DNA of 13,499 nt from Acidobacteriota bacterium (GTDB taxonomy: Bacteria > Acidobacteriota > Terriglobia > UBA7540). Below the pieces are notes generated by a model. That model saw nothing but the letters and a program-made list of their open reading frames with translations. It was not told the DNA's origin and searched no databases. The stretch is taken from contig JAJYJL010000065.1 of NCBI GenBank assembly GCA_021789565.1, forward strand, positions 1 through 13,499. The letters are read 5' to 3'. This document shows positions 5,910 through 13,156 of this stretch, piece by piece; the stretch's first letter is position 1, and the number at the start of each line of letters is the position of its first letter. The position numbers were made by a program, and so were the translations under genes.

Positions 5910-6815
5910 ATGGATGCAGTCAGCCTCGAAAAGGTCACAAAGCGCTACGATTCCTTCGATGCGGTGAGCAGTCTGTCGATGGAAATCAAGGAGGGGGCTG
6001 TTTTCGGGTTGCTGGGGCCCAACGGCGCCGGTAAAACCACCACGCTGCGCATGATGGTGCGCATCCTGATTCCCGATGAGGGTGTGGTCCGGGTGCTGGG
6101 CAAGCCGCTGAGCGAACGGACGCAGGAACTGATCGGATATCTGCCGGAAGAACGGGGCCTTTACCGGCACATGCGGCTGCTGGAAATCCTGCGCTTTCTG
6201 GGGGCGCTGAAGGGACTGCCGGAAGCGGAGTCAGAACGCCGGGCGCGCATCTGGCTGGACCGGCTGGGCCTGGGGGACCGGCTCAACGACGAAATCCACA
6301 ACCTGTCGCGCGGCATGCAGCAGAAAATCCAGTTTATCGCCGCGGTGATTCACCGCCCGCCCCTGGTGATTCTGGATGAGCCCTTTACGGGGCTCGACCC
6401 CGTCAACGCCGCCGTCATCAAAGACGTGATGCTGGAGCTTCGCAGCCAGGGGGCGACCATCATCCTGTCCACCCATCGCATGGACCAGGTGGAGCAGATG
6501 TGCGACTCCATTTGCCTGATGAACAAGGGTCAGAAAATTCTGGACGGCGATCTGAAGGCGATCAAAAGGTCGTACGGCAACAACACCGTGCGCATGGAGT
6601 TTGTGGGCGACCCGGCCTTCCTGCAGCTTCCCAGGATAATTGAGCGCACTAACTCCTACGGCGAGATGGTGGATATCACCCTGCGTCCCGGGGGCGATGC
6701 CCAGCAGATTCTGAAGAGCGCCGTGGAGCGGGGCGTGCAGGTCCGCCGCTTTGAGCTGATCGAGCCTCCCTTGAACGACATCTTTATTCAGAAAGTTTCG
6801 GAACGCCATGCGTAA
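5910..6815 (+). CDS. ABC transporter ATP-binding protein, NatA type
   Basis: A 301-residue cytoplasmic ATPase energising the ABC-2 permease encoded next to it. Walker A GPNGAGKTT (36-44), the family-typical LPEERGLY in the Q-loop region (78-85), signature LSRGMQQK (132-139), Walker B LVILDEP (152-158), D-loop GLDP (161-164) and H-loop His189. Residues ~220-301 form the extra C-terminal domain (DUF4162-like) found in NatA/YhaQ relatives. NatA of Bacillus subtilis works with NatB in Na+ extrusion, but relatives move diverse compounds including antibiotics, so the substrate here is open. The start is ATG 5910 with GGAC as a weak ribosome site. It overlaps the permease gene by 8 nt, indicating translational coupling. 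Confidence 0.93.
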   Translation: MDAVSLEKVTKRYDSFDAVSSLSMEIKEGAVFGLLGPNGAGKTTTLRMMVRILIPDEGVVRVLGKPLSERTQELIGYLPEERGLYRHMRLLEILRFLGALKGLPEAESERRARIWLDRLGLGDRLNDEIHNLSRGMQQKIQFIAAVIHRPPLVILDEPFTGLDPVNAAVIKDVMLELRSQGATIILSTHRMDQVEQMCDSICLMNKGQKILDGDLKAIKRSYGNNTVRMEFVGDPAFLQLPRIIERTNSYGEMVDITLRPGGDAQQILKSAVERGVQVRRFELIEPPLNDIFIQKVSERHA

Positions 6816-8082
6816 GATCTGGCTGATCGTCAAACGCGAATACATCACCCGGGTGCGCACCAAGGCTTTTTTCCTGGGGACCCTCGCGCTGCCGCTGCTC
6901 TCGGGGGCGGTCCTGGTGATTTCCATTTTCCTTTCGGGAGGGACTTCGGAAAATGCCGTGCGAATCGTCATCCTGGATGAGGTTGGAGGGCTCGGCGGCG
7001 CCGTCGAAAAGGTCTTGATGCGGAATACCGCAACCGCCCATCCGGAGCCTGAGGTGGCCCAGATTGTGGAACACCCTTCATCGCAGCAGGAGATGCTTTT
7101 TGAAGCCCAGGTGGTGACCGGCGAAATCGATGGCATCCTGGTGCTTCCCAAAGGACTGATGACGGGGACGGCTTCGGCAAAGTTCCACGCCAGGCGCATG
7201 CCCGCGCTGGCCCTGATGGGGCCCATTGAGCGGGCCGTCAGCGACGCCGTGATCGGCCTCCGGCTGAACGCAGAAGGAAGAAGTTCCGGGGCCATGAAGA
7301 ACGTGTTCAGGCCGGCGCAGGTGCAGTTGGTGAACCCTTCTTCGCGGAAGAAGGAAGACGACTCCAGCGAAACCAATTTCGCCATCGCCATCATTGCCGG
7401 CATGGTGCTGTATATGACCTTGATTGTCTATGGGATGTCGACCATGCACTCGGTGATGGAAGAGAAATCCACGCGCATGATTGAAATCCTGGTTTCCTCC
7501 ATCAGGCCGTTCGATCTGCTGGCGGGAAAGATTTTGAGCGTGGGGGCCGTGGCCCTCACCCAGTACCTGGTGTGGGCGGTGACCGTAGGGGTGCTGTTTG
7601 CCTCAGCCGCCAGCGTCGCGGCATGGGTGCGCCCGGGGGCTCCCGTGCCCGGCATCAGCCTCTCGCCCGGTCTGCTGCTCTATCTGGTGATCTTTTTTCT
7701 GGCGGGATATTTCCTATACTCTGCGCTTTACGCGGCGGCCGGCGCTATTGTTTCGACCGACGAAGAAGCGCGCCAGGCCCAGATGCCCCTCACCCTGCTG
7801 ATTCTCTGCAGTTTTATGCTTTTCAACGTCATCCTCAACAATCCCAACTCCACGCTTTCCGTCGTCCTGTCGATGACGCCGTTCCTCTCGCCCATCCTGA
7901 TGACCCTTCGCGTGGCTATGGAGACTCCGCCCTTGTGGCAGATCGTCCTGGCGCTGGCGTTTTCCATTGTCACCACCATCTATGTGATTCGCATCTCCGC
8001 CAAAATTTACCGGGTGGGCATCCTGATGTACGGCAAACGCCCCTCGATTAAAGAATTGCGCCGCTGGCTGCGGTATTCGTAA
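6808..8082 (+). CDS. ABC-2 type permease, NatB type
   Basis: A 424-residue membrane partner of the preceding ATPase. It opens MRKIWLIVKREYITRVRTKAFFLG, the conserved cytoplasmic start (KREY-TRV-TK-F) of NatB/YhaP proteins, then a first membrane segment (~22-43). A large outside loop of ~145 residues follows (~45-185), then at least five more membrane segments between ~186 and 400: FAIAIIAGMVLYMTLIVYG, a stretch around LTQYLVWAVTVGVLF, LLLYLVIFFLAGYFLYSALY, LTLLILCSFMLFNVIL and IVLALAFSIVTTIYVI. A basic tail ends the protein. This is the ABC2_membrane_3 (PF12698) plan. It ends 17 bp from the convergent ABC-DtxR gene, leaving no room for a conventional terminator. Confidence 0.92.
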   Translation: MRKIWLIVKREYITRVRTKAFFLGTLALPLLSGAVLVISIFLSGGTSENAVRIVILDEVGGLGGAVEKVLMRNTATAHPEPEVAQIVEHPSSQQEMLFEAQVVTGEIDGILVLPKGLMTGTASAKFHARRMPALALMGPIERAVSDAVIGLRLNAEGRSSGAMKNVFRPAQVQLVNPSSRKKEDDSSETNFAIAIIAGMVLYMTLIVYGMSTMHSVMEEKSTRMIEILVSSIRPFDLLAGKILSVGAVALTQYLVWAVTVGVLFASAASVAAWVRPGAPVPGISLSPGLLLYLVIFFLAGYFLYSALYAAAGAIVSTDEEARQAQMPLTLLILCSFMLFNVILNNPNSTLSVVLSMTPFLSPILMTLRVAMETPPLWQIVLALAFSIVTTIYVIRISAKIYRVGILMYGKRPSIKELRRWLRYS

Positions 8083-8099
8083 GGGACTCAGGCCTTCTT

Positions 8100-9176
8100 C
8101 TATGCCCGGGGGCAGCACACGCCCGGAGGGATGGGCGAACCGTGCGGGCAGGTCTGGGGATGCCGGAGGAAGACGCAGAGCTTTTCCGTGACTTCCGCGC
8201 TCAGGCTGTGCTCAATCTTGCAGGCATTCTCATCCAGCAGGTCCTCATGAATCTGGAACATCTCATAAAACAGCCGCTCGGAAAGCCGGTGGCGGCGGAT
8301 CACCTCGCCGGCGCGACGCCTTCCCTGCGGGGTGAATGAAAGGCTGTCGTCGTGGTCCAGGCGCACCAGCTCTTCCTGGGCCATCAGCAGGAAGGTGGCG
8401 CGGTTCTGGGCGAACTCCGGCAGGGCGGAGGAGGGAAAGACCTCTTTGCCCGAATCTTCTTCATAGTGCCAGACGGCCTTCAACAGATTTTCGATCAGTT
8501 CCTGCTCGTAGGCCGGGAAAACCGAAACCTCCGTAAGCCTTCCATGATGGAGCTCGATGCGGCGCTCGGCCATGCGGCCAATTTCGGGGTCGTGCGTTAC
8601 CATGACGATGGTGTGGCCCTCGCGATGCAACTCCGTGAAAAGGCCCATCACCAGCGTTTCATTCACTTCGTCCAGGTTCCCGGTGGGCTCGTCGGCCAGA
8701 ATCAGGTTGGGCTGGTTAATCAGCGCGCGGGCCACGCACACCCGCTGCTGCTCGCCGCCCGACAACTGCGAGGGCAGGTGAAGGATGCGGTCGCCCAGGC
8801 CCACCCTCACCAGCGCTTCGCGCGCCTCGGATTCTTCCGCCAGGCTGTGGAAATACTGCGCCAGCATCACGTTTTCAACCGCCGTGAGGTAAGGCACCAG
8901 ATGGAACTGCTGGAAGACAAAGCCGATCTTTTCAGCACGGAAGCGGGCGAGGTCGGTAGCCGACAGCCGTGCGATTTCCTCGCCGCCAATCCGGACGGAG
9001 CCGCTGCTGGGTGAATCCAGCCCGCCCAGAATATTCATCAGGGTGCTTTTGCCGGACCCGGAAGGCCCCATCACGGCAATCCACTCTCCCTTGTCCACGG
9101 AGAAGGAAACCTCCTTCAACGCCGCTACCGAGGCGCCGTAGTGCCGGGTCAGTTTGTCAACTTCAATAAAGGCCAA
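8100..9176 (-). CDS. ABC ATPase fused to a DtxR/MntR-type metal-sensor domain
   Basis: A 358-residue protein in two parts. Residues 1-~218 are a LolD/MacB-type ATPase: Walker A GPSGSGKST (37-45), Q89/Q90, signature LSGGEQQR (138-145), Walker B LILADEP (158-164), H-loop His195. Residues ~224-350 align with a whole DtxR repressor. A winged-helix-like part (ELIENLLKAVWHYEED ... LSFTPQGRRRAG) is followed by the metal-binding and dimerisation domain RRHRLSERLF (294-303), ENACKIEHSLSAEV (316-329) and HPQTCPHGSPIP (339-350). By hand alignment with DtxR: H296=H79, E300=E83, C319=C102, E322=E105, H323=H106; H98 becomes D315 and M10 becomes N230. The tail adds CC (354-355). Start TTG, good ribosome site. 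It is the last gene of the FTR1 operon, 4 nt after its permease. Likely a metal-gated ATPase; DNA binding is doubtful because the recognition-helix region has diverged. Confidence 0.92.
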   Translation of the reverse strand: MAFIEVDKLTRHYGASVAALKEVSFSVDKGEWIAVMGPSGSGKSTLMNILGGLDSPSSGSVRIGGEEIARLSATDLARFRAEKIGFVFQQFHLVPYLTAVENVMLAQYFHSLAEESEAREALVRVGLGDRILHLPSQLSGGEQQRVCVARALINQPNLILADEPTGNLDEVNETLVMGLFTELHREGHTIVMVTHDPEIGRMAERRIELHHGRLTEVSVFPAYEQELIENLLKAVWHYEEDSGKEVFPSSALPEFAQNRATFLLMAQEELVRLDHDDSLSFTPQGRRRAGEVIRRHRLSERLFYEMFQIHEDLLDENACKIEHSLSAEVTEKLCVFLRHPQTCPHGSPIPPGVCCPRA

Positions 9177-9180
9177 CGGG

Positions 9181-10416
9181 TCACTCTCCTTTAAGCGCGG
9201 TGGCGGGCTGAATGCGGCGCATGATGCCCACGGGGAAGAAAGTGGCCAGCACCGCCAGCAGAATGGTGGCGCCCCACACCAGCGGCAGCGTCCACCACAC
9301 CACGCTCAGACTCACTCCAAAAAGCCGCTCGCCCACCTGGGCGGCCAGAAAGCCTCCCACCGCAAATCCCCCAAGGCCGCCCACCAGCCCCAGGCTTGCG
9401 CCCTCCATCAGGAACAGCCGGGTGACGTCCTGGTTGCTGGCGCCCAGCGCTTTCATCACCGCGATATCCTTGCGGCGCTCGAGAACGATGGCCGTCATGG
9501 TGGCCATGACGCACAGAGCGATAATCACCAGAATCAAACTCATCAATGAAATCAGGAGCCCGCGGATTGTGTGCAGGACCTTCGCCTGAGAATACACGAT
9601 CTGGCGGATGGGCCGCACGTCCAGGCGGGGGAAAGCAGCCGCCAGTTGCTGAACGCCGCGCTCGATTTCCGCGGTCTGTCCGGGGATGTTCATCTGAATC
9701 ACGCTGATCTTGTCCCCGATGCCGCCCAGCTTTTGCAGCTCGTCCAGCGGAACAAAAACCTGGTCATCCTCCGAGGAGCCGGTGGAAATCACCCGCGCCA
9801 CCTGGAAAGTTTCGGAACCCGCCGGGTTGTCTGCCGGTCCGCTGGCGGCAGCAGCGGAGAGTTTTACCGTGTCACCCGGCTGCAGCCGGAAGCGCTGGGC
9901 CAGATGCGCTCCCACGGCGCAGGATCGGGCTCCAAGCGGGACGTCATCCGCTCCGGCCGTGACCCGCCAGCCCGGCACCAGGGCCTTCAGGGCGGAGAAA
10001 TCAGATCCCACGGCCACCACATTCTCAAAGTCCGGCAACCGGGGATTTGACGGAACCCGCGAAACGCTCGTCACCAGGTAAAGCACAGGAGCGGCCACCA
10101 GCCCGTTCACCTTCGAGCGCAATGATTCCACCTGCTGGAAGGTTGCGCCGTCCATCAACGCGCCCACGGCCGCCTGGCCCGTGGACGCCGCTCCCTTGCT
10201 GCTGAGGATGACGTTGGCCCCGTAGGACCGGAACTCCTGGGTCATCTTGCGGTGCACGTCGCTGTAAAGGTTGAGGAGCATGGAGGCGAGCGAAGCTCCA
10301 ACCAGCAGTGAAATCACCGCCAGCGCGGCCTGCGGACGCCTCACCACCAGCGAGCGCGCCCAAAGCCGCCAGAAGAGCGACCGCCCTTTGCCGTGTTGTG
10401 CAACTCTTTCACTCAT
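9181..10416 (-). CDS. FtsX/MacB-like ABC permease, second of two
   Basis: A 411-residue inner-membrane protein. There is an amphipathic/basic N-terminus, a first membrane segment (~30-50, ALAVISLLVGASLASMLLNLY) and an outside domain of ~220 residues beginning YGANVILSSKG (a MacB_PCD-like domain). Three C-terminal segments follow in the FtsX arrangement: ~280-305 ending in TAIVLERRKDIAVMKALGAS (the coupling motif ERRKDIAVMKALGA), ~328-352 and ~378-400. It ends PATALKGE, like many FtsX-family permeases (P--ALR-E). It should pair with the upstream permease as a heterodimer driven by the ABC-DtxR ATPase. Its ATG overlaps the upstream gene's stop by 8 nt (ATGAGTGA). In Campylobacter the cognate genes would be Cj1661/Cj1662 (from memory). 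The transported or mechanically coupled substrate is not shown by sequence; context says iron. Confidence 0.9.
   Translation of the reverse strand: MSERVAQHGKGRSLFWRLWARSLVVRRPQAALAVISLLVGASLASMLLNLYSDVHRKMTQEFRSYGANVILSSKGAASTGQAAVGALMDGATFQQVESLRSKVNGLVAAPVLYLVTSVSRVPSNPRLPDFENVVAVGSDFSALKALVPGWRVTAGADDVPLGARSCAVGAHLAQRFRLQPGDTVKLSAAAASGPADNPAGSETFQVARVISTGSSEDDQVFVPLDELQKLGGIGDKISVIQMNIPGQTAEIERGVQQLAAAFPRLDVRPIRQIVYSQAKVLHTIRGLLISLMSLILVIIALCVMATMTAIVLERRKDIAVMKALGASNQDVTRLFLMEGASLGLVGGLGGFAVGGFLAAQVGERLFGVSLSVVWWTLPLVWGATILLAVLATFFPVGIMRRIQPATALKGE
9184..9190 (-). promoter_or_regulatory. Ribosome-binding site for the TTG start of the ABC-DtxR gene
   Basis: The minus strand reads AGGAGAG, then 7 nt, then TTG (9176-9174). 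It lies inside the last codons and stop of the upstream permease gene, so translation is probably coupled. The nearby GTG (9184-9182) is out of frame, leaving TTG as the supported start. Confidence 0.65.
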
Positions 10417-11683
10417 TTCTTAACGCCGCAACGGGCGATACCTTCAGACCTTTGGACAGGGGAACCGCGCTTCCCGCCAGGGCCACCAGCAGGGCCAGCG
10501 CCAGGACCGACGGCAGAATCACCCAGTGAATGCCGGTGGGAACGCCGAAAACCGCCAGCGACAGACGGCTGGCCATCCAGCTCCCCAGGCCGTACCCCAC
10601 CAGGCCGCCCGCCAGCCCCACCCCAAACGCTTCCAGCAGAAAAATGGAGGCCACGCGGCCGTTGGTGGCGCCCAATGATTTGAACAATCCGATTTCCGCC
10701 CGCCGTTCCAGGACGATGGCAAACATGAGGGAGGCCATGGCCAGCGCGGCCGTGACCAGCGCCGCGATGGCCAGAAGGGTCATCAGGAGGCTGATGTTCC
10801 TGACGATGGAGCCCTCGGTCGCGGCCACCCGGTAAACGGGCCTGGCCTCGGAGCCGGGAATGGCCTGTTGAATCTGATAGGCAATGGAGCTGACGTAGGG
10901 CGTGCAGTACCAGCGCTCGTAGTCGGCGGCGCTCAGCTTGGTGACGTCAGACCGGCCGAAATCGTCTTCGGGCTTGGTCAGAGCGCTCACTTCCACGCGC
11001 CGCACTTTGCCCTCCAGGCCGGTGAATTTCTGAACCGTGGCAAGGGGCGCAAGCACTTCGTCGTCCTCCTCGCCCCCGGTGTGGAGAATTCCACTGACAG
11101 CGAGGTCCATCGTTGTGCCGGCACTCCCGCCGCCCTGGAATGTAAGGTTGTCGCCGGGCTTGACGCCCAGGTCGCCGGCCAGCGCCGCTCCCACCAGGCA
11201 CTGGCGCGAGCCTTCATCCGGCCAGGCGCCCTGGACCTTCCAGGCCGGGTGAAGTTCTTCGAGGCCCGTCTGGAAAACGTCTCCGCGCTGCACCTGCAGG
11301 GAGTGCTTGAACCAGCTTCCAATCAGCACCGTGCGGCGTCCCTTCACCGTTGCGGGCGCGTAAAGAAACGGCGCAAAGCCCATGATGTTGTTGCGCCAGA
11401 AAATCTTTCGCAGGTTGGCCAGACCGGATTCCGGCAGAAAGGCCCCGGCGCCCGCAGGCCGGTAATCCACTCCGCCCACGGCGATGGAAAGGCTGTCGGC
11501 GGCGGGGGTGACGGAAATGTTGGCCCCGAAGGAGCGCAGTTCGCGCGCCATGCGATCGCCCACGCTGAGAGAAAGCGTGGCCACCGCCGTGGTGACGCCA
11601 ATCCCCAGAGCCACGGCTGCCACTCCCAGAAGTTTGCGCTTCCGCTTGCGTGTGAGCGACCTGCCGACAATTCTGCTTAACAT
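10409..11683 (-). CDS. FtsX/MacB-like ABC permease, first of two
   Basis: A 424-residue inner-membrane permease, paralogous in layout to its downstream neighbour. A basic start (RSLTRKRKRKLLG) precedes membrane segment 1 (~20-42), then an outside domain of ~250 residues beginning FGANISVTPAADS. Three C-terminal segments follow at ~296-320, ~345-370 and ~385-410. The FtsX coupling motif is AIVLERRAEIGLFKSLGAT, and the end is SPVAALRNE. The open frame extends to TTG 11719 inside the FTR1 gene. I place the start at ATG 11683 because GAGAGG precedes it and the residues after it (MLSRIVGRSLTRKRKRK) fit the family. That gives a 7-nt gap from the FTR1 stop instead of a 29-nt overlap. Two different permeases plus one ATPase match the Campylobacter/Fet-type iron loci rather than a MacB homodimer. 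Confidence 0.9.
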   Translation of the reverse strand: MLSRIVGRSLTRKRKRKLLGVAAVALGIGVTTAVATLSLSVGDRMARELRSFGANISVTPAADSLSIAVGGVDYRPAGAGAFLPESGLANLRKIFWRNNIMGFAPFLYAPATVKGRRTVLIGSWFKHSLQVQRGDVFQTGLEELHPAWKVQGAWPDEGSRQCLVGAALAGDLGVKPGDNLTFQGGGSAGTTMDLAVSGILHTGGEEDDEVLAPLATVQKFTGLEGKVRRVEVSALTKPEDDFGRSDVTKLSAADYERWYCTPYVSSIAYQIQQAIPGSEARPVYRVAATEGSIVRNISLLMTLLAIAALVTAALAMASLMFAIVLERRAEIGLFKSLGATNGRVASIFLLEAFGVGLAGGLVGYGLGSWMASRLSLAVFGVPTGIHWVILPSVLALALLVALAGSAVPLSKGLKVSPVAALRNE

Positions 11684-11686
11684 AAG

Positions 11687-11692
11687 CCTCTC
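11687..11692 (-). promoter_or_regulatory. Ribosome-binding site for the first permease, overlapping the FTR1 stop codon
   Basis: The minus strand GAGAGG lies 3 nt before ATG 11683-11681 and shares bases with the TGA stop (11693-11691) of the FTR1 gene. Spacing is short but this is the only purine-rich site near a plausible start. The arrangement implies reinitiation by ribosomes finishing FTR1. Confidence 0.45.
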
Positions 11693-12959
11693 AGTGGAAA
11701 TAGCGGGCCGCCTGGGCAAGATTGGCCCCGGAAATCACCAGCATGTTGTTCTGCACCAGGTAGTCAATATGAATGGGATTGCACCCGCCGCCTGACCCGA
11801 TGGTGGGGATATAAATGGCGGAGCCGCAGAGCCGGCAAATCACGTTCTGCCCCTGCTGGTAGTAGCCCTTGTCACCGCAGATCTGGCAGGCGTCAAGCCC
11901 CACGCGCACGGTGTCCGATGAGTCGATGATGGCAATGAATCGGACCTCCTTGCCCCCGACCTTGATCTCATAAATGTGGAGCTTGTGGTCCTTTAACTGG
12001 TCCACGGGGAGCTGAATGACGTTGTCTTTGGTGAATGCCAGTTCAACCGGCGGCTTGACGGCCCGGGCCACCCGGGAATAAACGAAGTCCGCGCTGATCA
12101 GCACAATCACCATCAGCCCCACGGAGCTTGCGGACAGCTTCCAGAAACGTTCACGCCGCTGCCCGGCCAGCACCTTTCGGCGCTCGGGGGCGGGCATGCG
12201 GGCCAGATCCGTTTCTGAGACTGAACCTGAACGGATCTTTTGCGCAAGCACCAGGAACAGGCAGAGAGCGATGACGGCGACAAAAAAGAAGGCATCACTG
12301 TTAACGATGGGTCCGATGATGGCCATTTCGCCGCGGCTGGAGGGAAGAATCTGGGACTCGGAAAGCTCATGCAAACCGGAAACGAGCAGTTGCACCGCCA
12401 CCACCAGAAGCACCAGGCTGGTGATGCTGAAAAACCTGCGGAGATTGACCTTCACGCTGCCTTTGAAGAACGCCACGCCCAGGCCGATGGCCAGCGCCAG
12501 GCCCAGGACGGCCCCCATCAGGTTCATCAGTTCCGTGGTGCGCAATGACACGGCGCCCAGGAAAATGGCCGTTTCCGCGCCTTCGCGGGCCACTATCAGG
12601 AAAACAAAAGCGAAGATGCCCCAGGCGCCCGAACGGGTGGGCTTGATGGAGATGTCGGAAATCCTGCTCTCAATTTCCTTCCTGAGCCCCTTCGAGGCGC
12701 GCATCATCCAGACCACCACGGAGGCCACAAACACCGCCCCCACCAGCATCATCCAGCCTTCATAGGCGTCCTCGCTGATGGCCCACCTCTGGAGGAAATA
12801 GGCGGCCGCGGCGCTTGCGACGACGGCGGATCCCACTCCCCACCAGACGTAGCGGGTCCATTCATCGCGGCCGGCCTTCTTGAGATAGCCGAGAACGATG
12901 CCGACAATCAGGGCGGCTTCAACGCCTTCACGCAGCGTGATGACTAATGAATCAAACAT
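11691..12959 (-). CDS. FTR1-family iron permease fused to a C-terminal DUF2318-like Cys-rich domain
   Basis: A 422-residue membrane protein. Residues ~1-245 form the FTR1/EfeU channel: seven hydrophobic segments, with iron-relay motifs REGVE (10-14) in the first and REGAE (125-129) in the fourth, the two hallmarks of the family, and HELSE (197-201). A cytoplasmic basic linker (RMPAPERRKVLAGQRRERF) precedes an eighth segment (~279-296). A C-terminal domain (~300-422) then carries CQICGDKGY (358-366), CRLCGSAI (375-382) and GGGCNPI (391-397). Those cysteines match DUF2318 (PF10080), which in Campylobacter is a separate protein (Cj1660) beside FTR1 (Cj1658). Five cysteines in this arrangement suggest a metal or Fe-S site, perhaps receiving or reducing iron before the channel. 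ATG 12959 with a modest GGAA site ~6 nt upstream. First gene of the four-gene operon. Confidence 0.93.
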   Translation of the reverse strand: MFDSLVITLREGVEAALIVGIVLGYLKKAGRDEWTRYVWWGVGSAVVASAAAAYFLQRWAISEDAYEGWMMLVGAVFVASVVVWMMRASKGLRKEIESRISDISIKPTRSGAWGIFAFVFLIVAREGAETAIFLGAVSLRTTELMNLMGAVLGLALAIGLGVAFFKGSVKVNLRRFFSITSLVLLVVAVQLLVSGLHELSESQILPSSRGEMAIIGPIVNSDAFFFVAVIALCLFLVLAQKIRSGSVSETDLARMPAPERRKVLAGQRRERFWKLSASSVGLMVIVLISADFVYSRVARAVKPPVELAFTKDNVIQLPVDQLKDHKLHIYEIKVGGKEVRFIAIIDSSDTVRVGLDACQICGDKGYYQQGQNVICRLCGSAIYIPTIGSGGGCNPIHIDYLVQNNMLVISGANLAQAARYFH

Positions 12960-13156
12960 GCTCTATTCCTGCGGAATCTCACCGCTTCTGTGCGCAAGGG
13001 GCCACGGCTGTTTCATCATCCAAGCCTATGCAGCCTGTTGTAATGACTCACACAGAGGGCGTAGCGGCGAGTTATCCCGCCATAGGTCCAATCTTTTAAT
13101 ATACGGGTGGCGTCCCGCCCAGGCGGGACCGCCGCTACACGTTTTCCAACATCCTG
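12960..13156. other. Gap between the Fur-family gene and the FTR1 operon
   Basis: This 197-bp gap should contain the FTR1 operon promoter unless the operon is read through from the fur-like gene. I searched by eye for a Fur box (GATAATGATAATCATTATC type) and a DtxR box (TTAGG-type palindrome) and found neither. The interval contains a 78-bp palindrome-bounded element (13061-13138). The leftward ~100 bp (12960-13060) are unremarkable. Confidence 0.5.
13061..13138. repeat. 78-bp element with 9-bp terminal inverted repeats and an internal hairpin
   Basis: The ends are GTAGCGGCG (13061-13069) and CGCCGCTAC (13130-13138), exact inverted repeats. Inside the right half is a perfect 8-bp stem GTCCCGCC/GGCGGGAC (13112-13119 and 13122-13129) with a 2-nt loop, and the middle is AT-rich (TTTTAATATA near 13095-13102). 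From memory, strings like GTAGCGGCGGTC--GCC are dispersed intergenic repeats in many environmental genomes. It may be a MITE/REP-type repeat. It lies between fur and FTR1 and could end fur transcription. Confidence 0.6.

Noticed and set aside
6231..7403. 390-residue antisense frame across natA and natB
   Set aside because: It spans two well-supported overlapping genes, has no motifs and no ribosome site.
8083..8099. Bidirectional terminator between the convergent operons
   Set aside because: Too short and without any inverted repeat.
11684..11719. TTG start at 11719 for the first permease
   Set aside because: It would overlap FTR1 by 29 nt with no ribosome site. ATG 11683 has GAGAGG and a family-like N-terminus.
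12960..13156. Fur box or DtxR box controlling the FTR1 operon
   Set aside because: Looked for GATAATGATAAT-type and TTAGG-type palindromes on both strands and found no convincing match.
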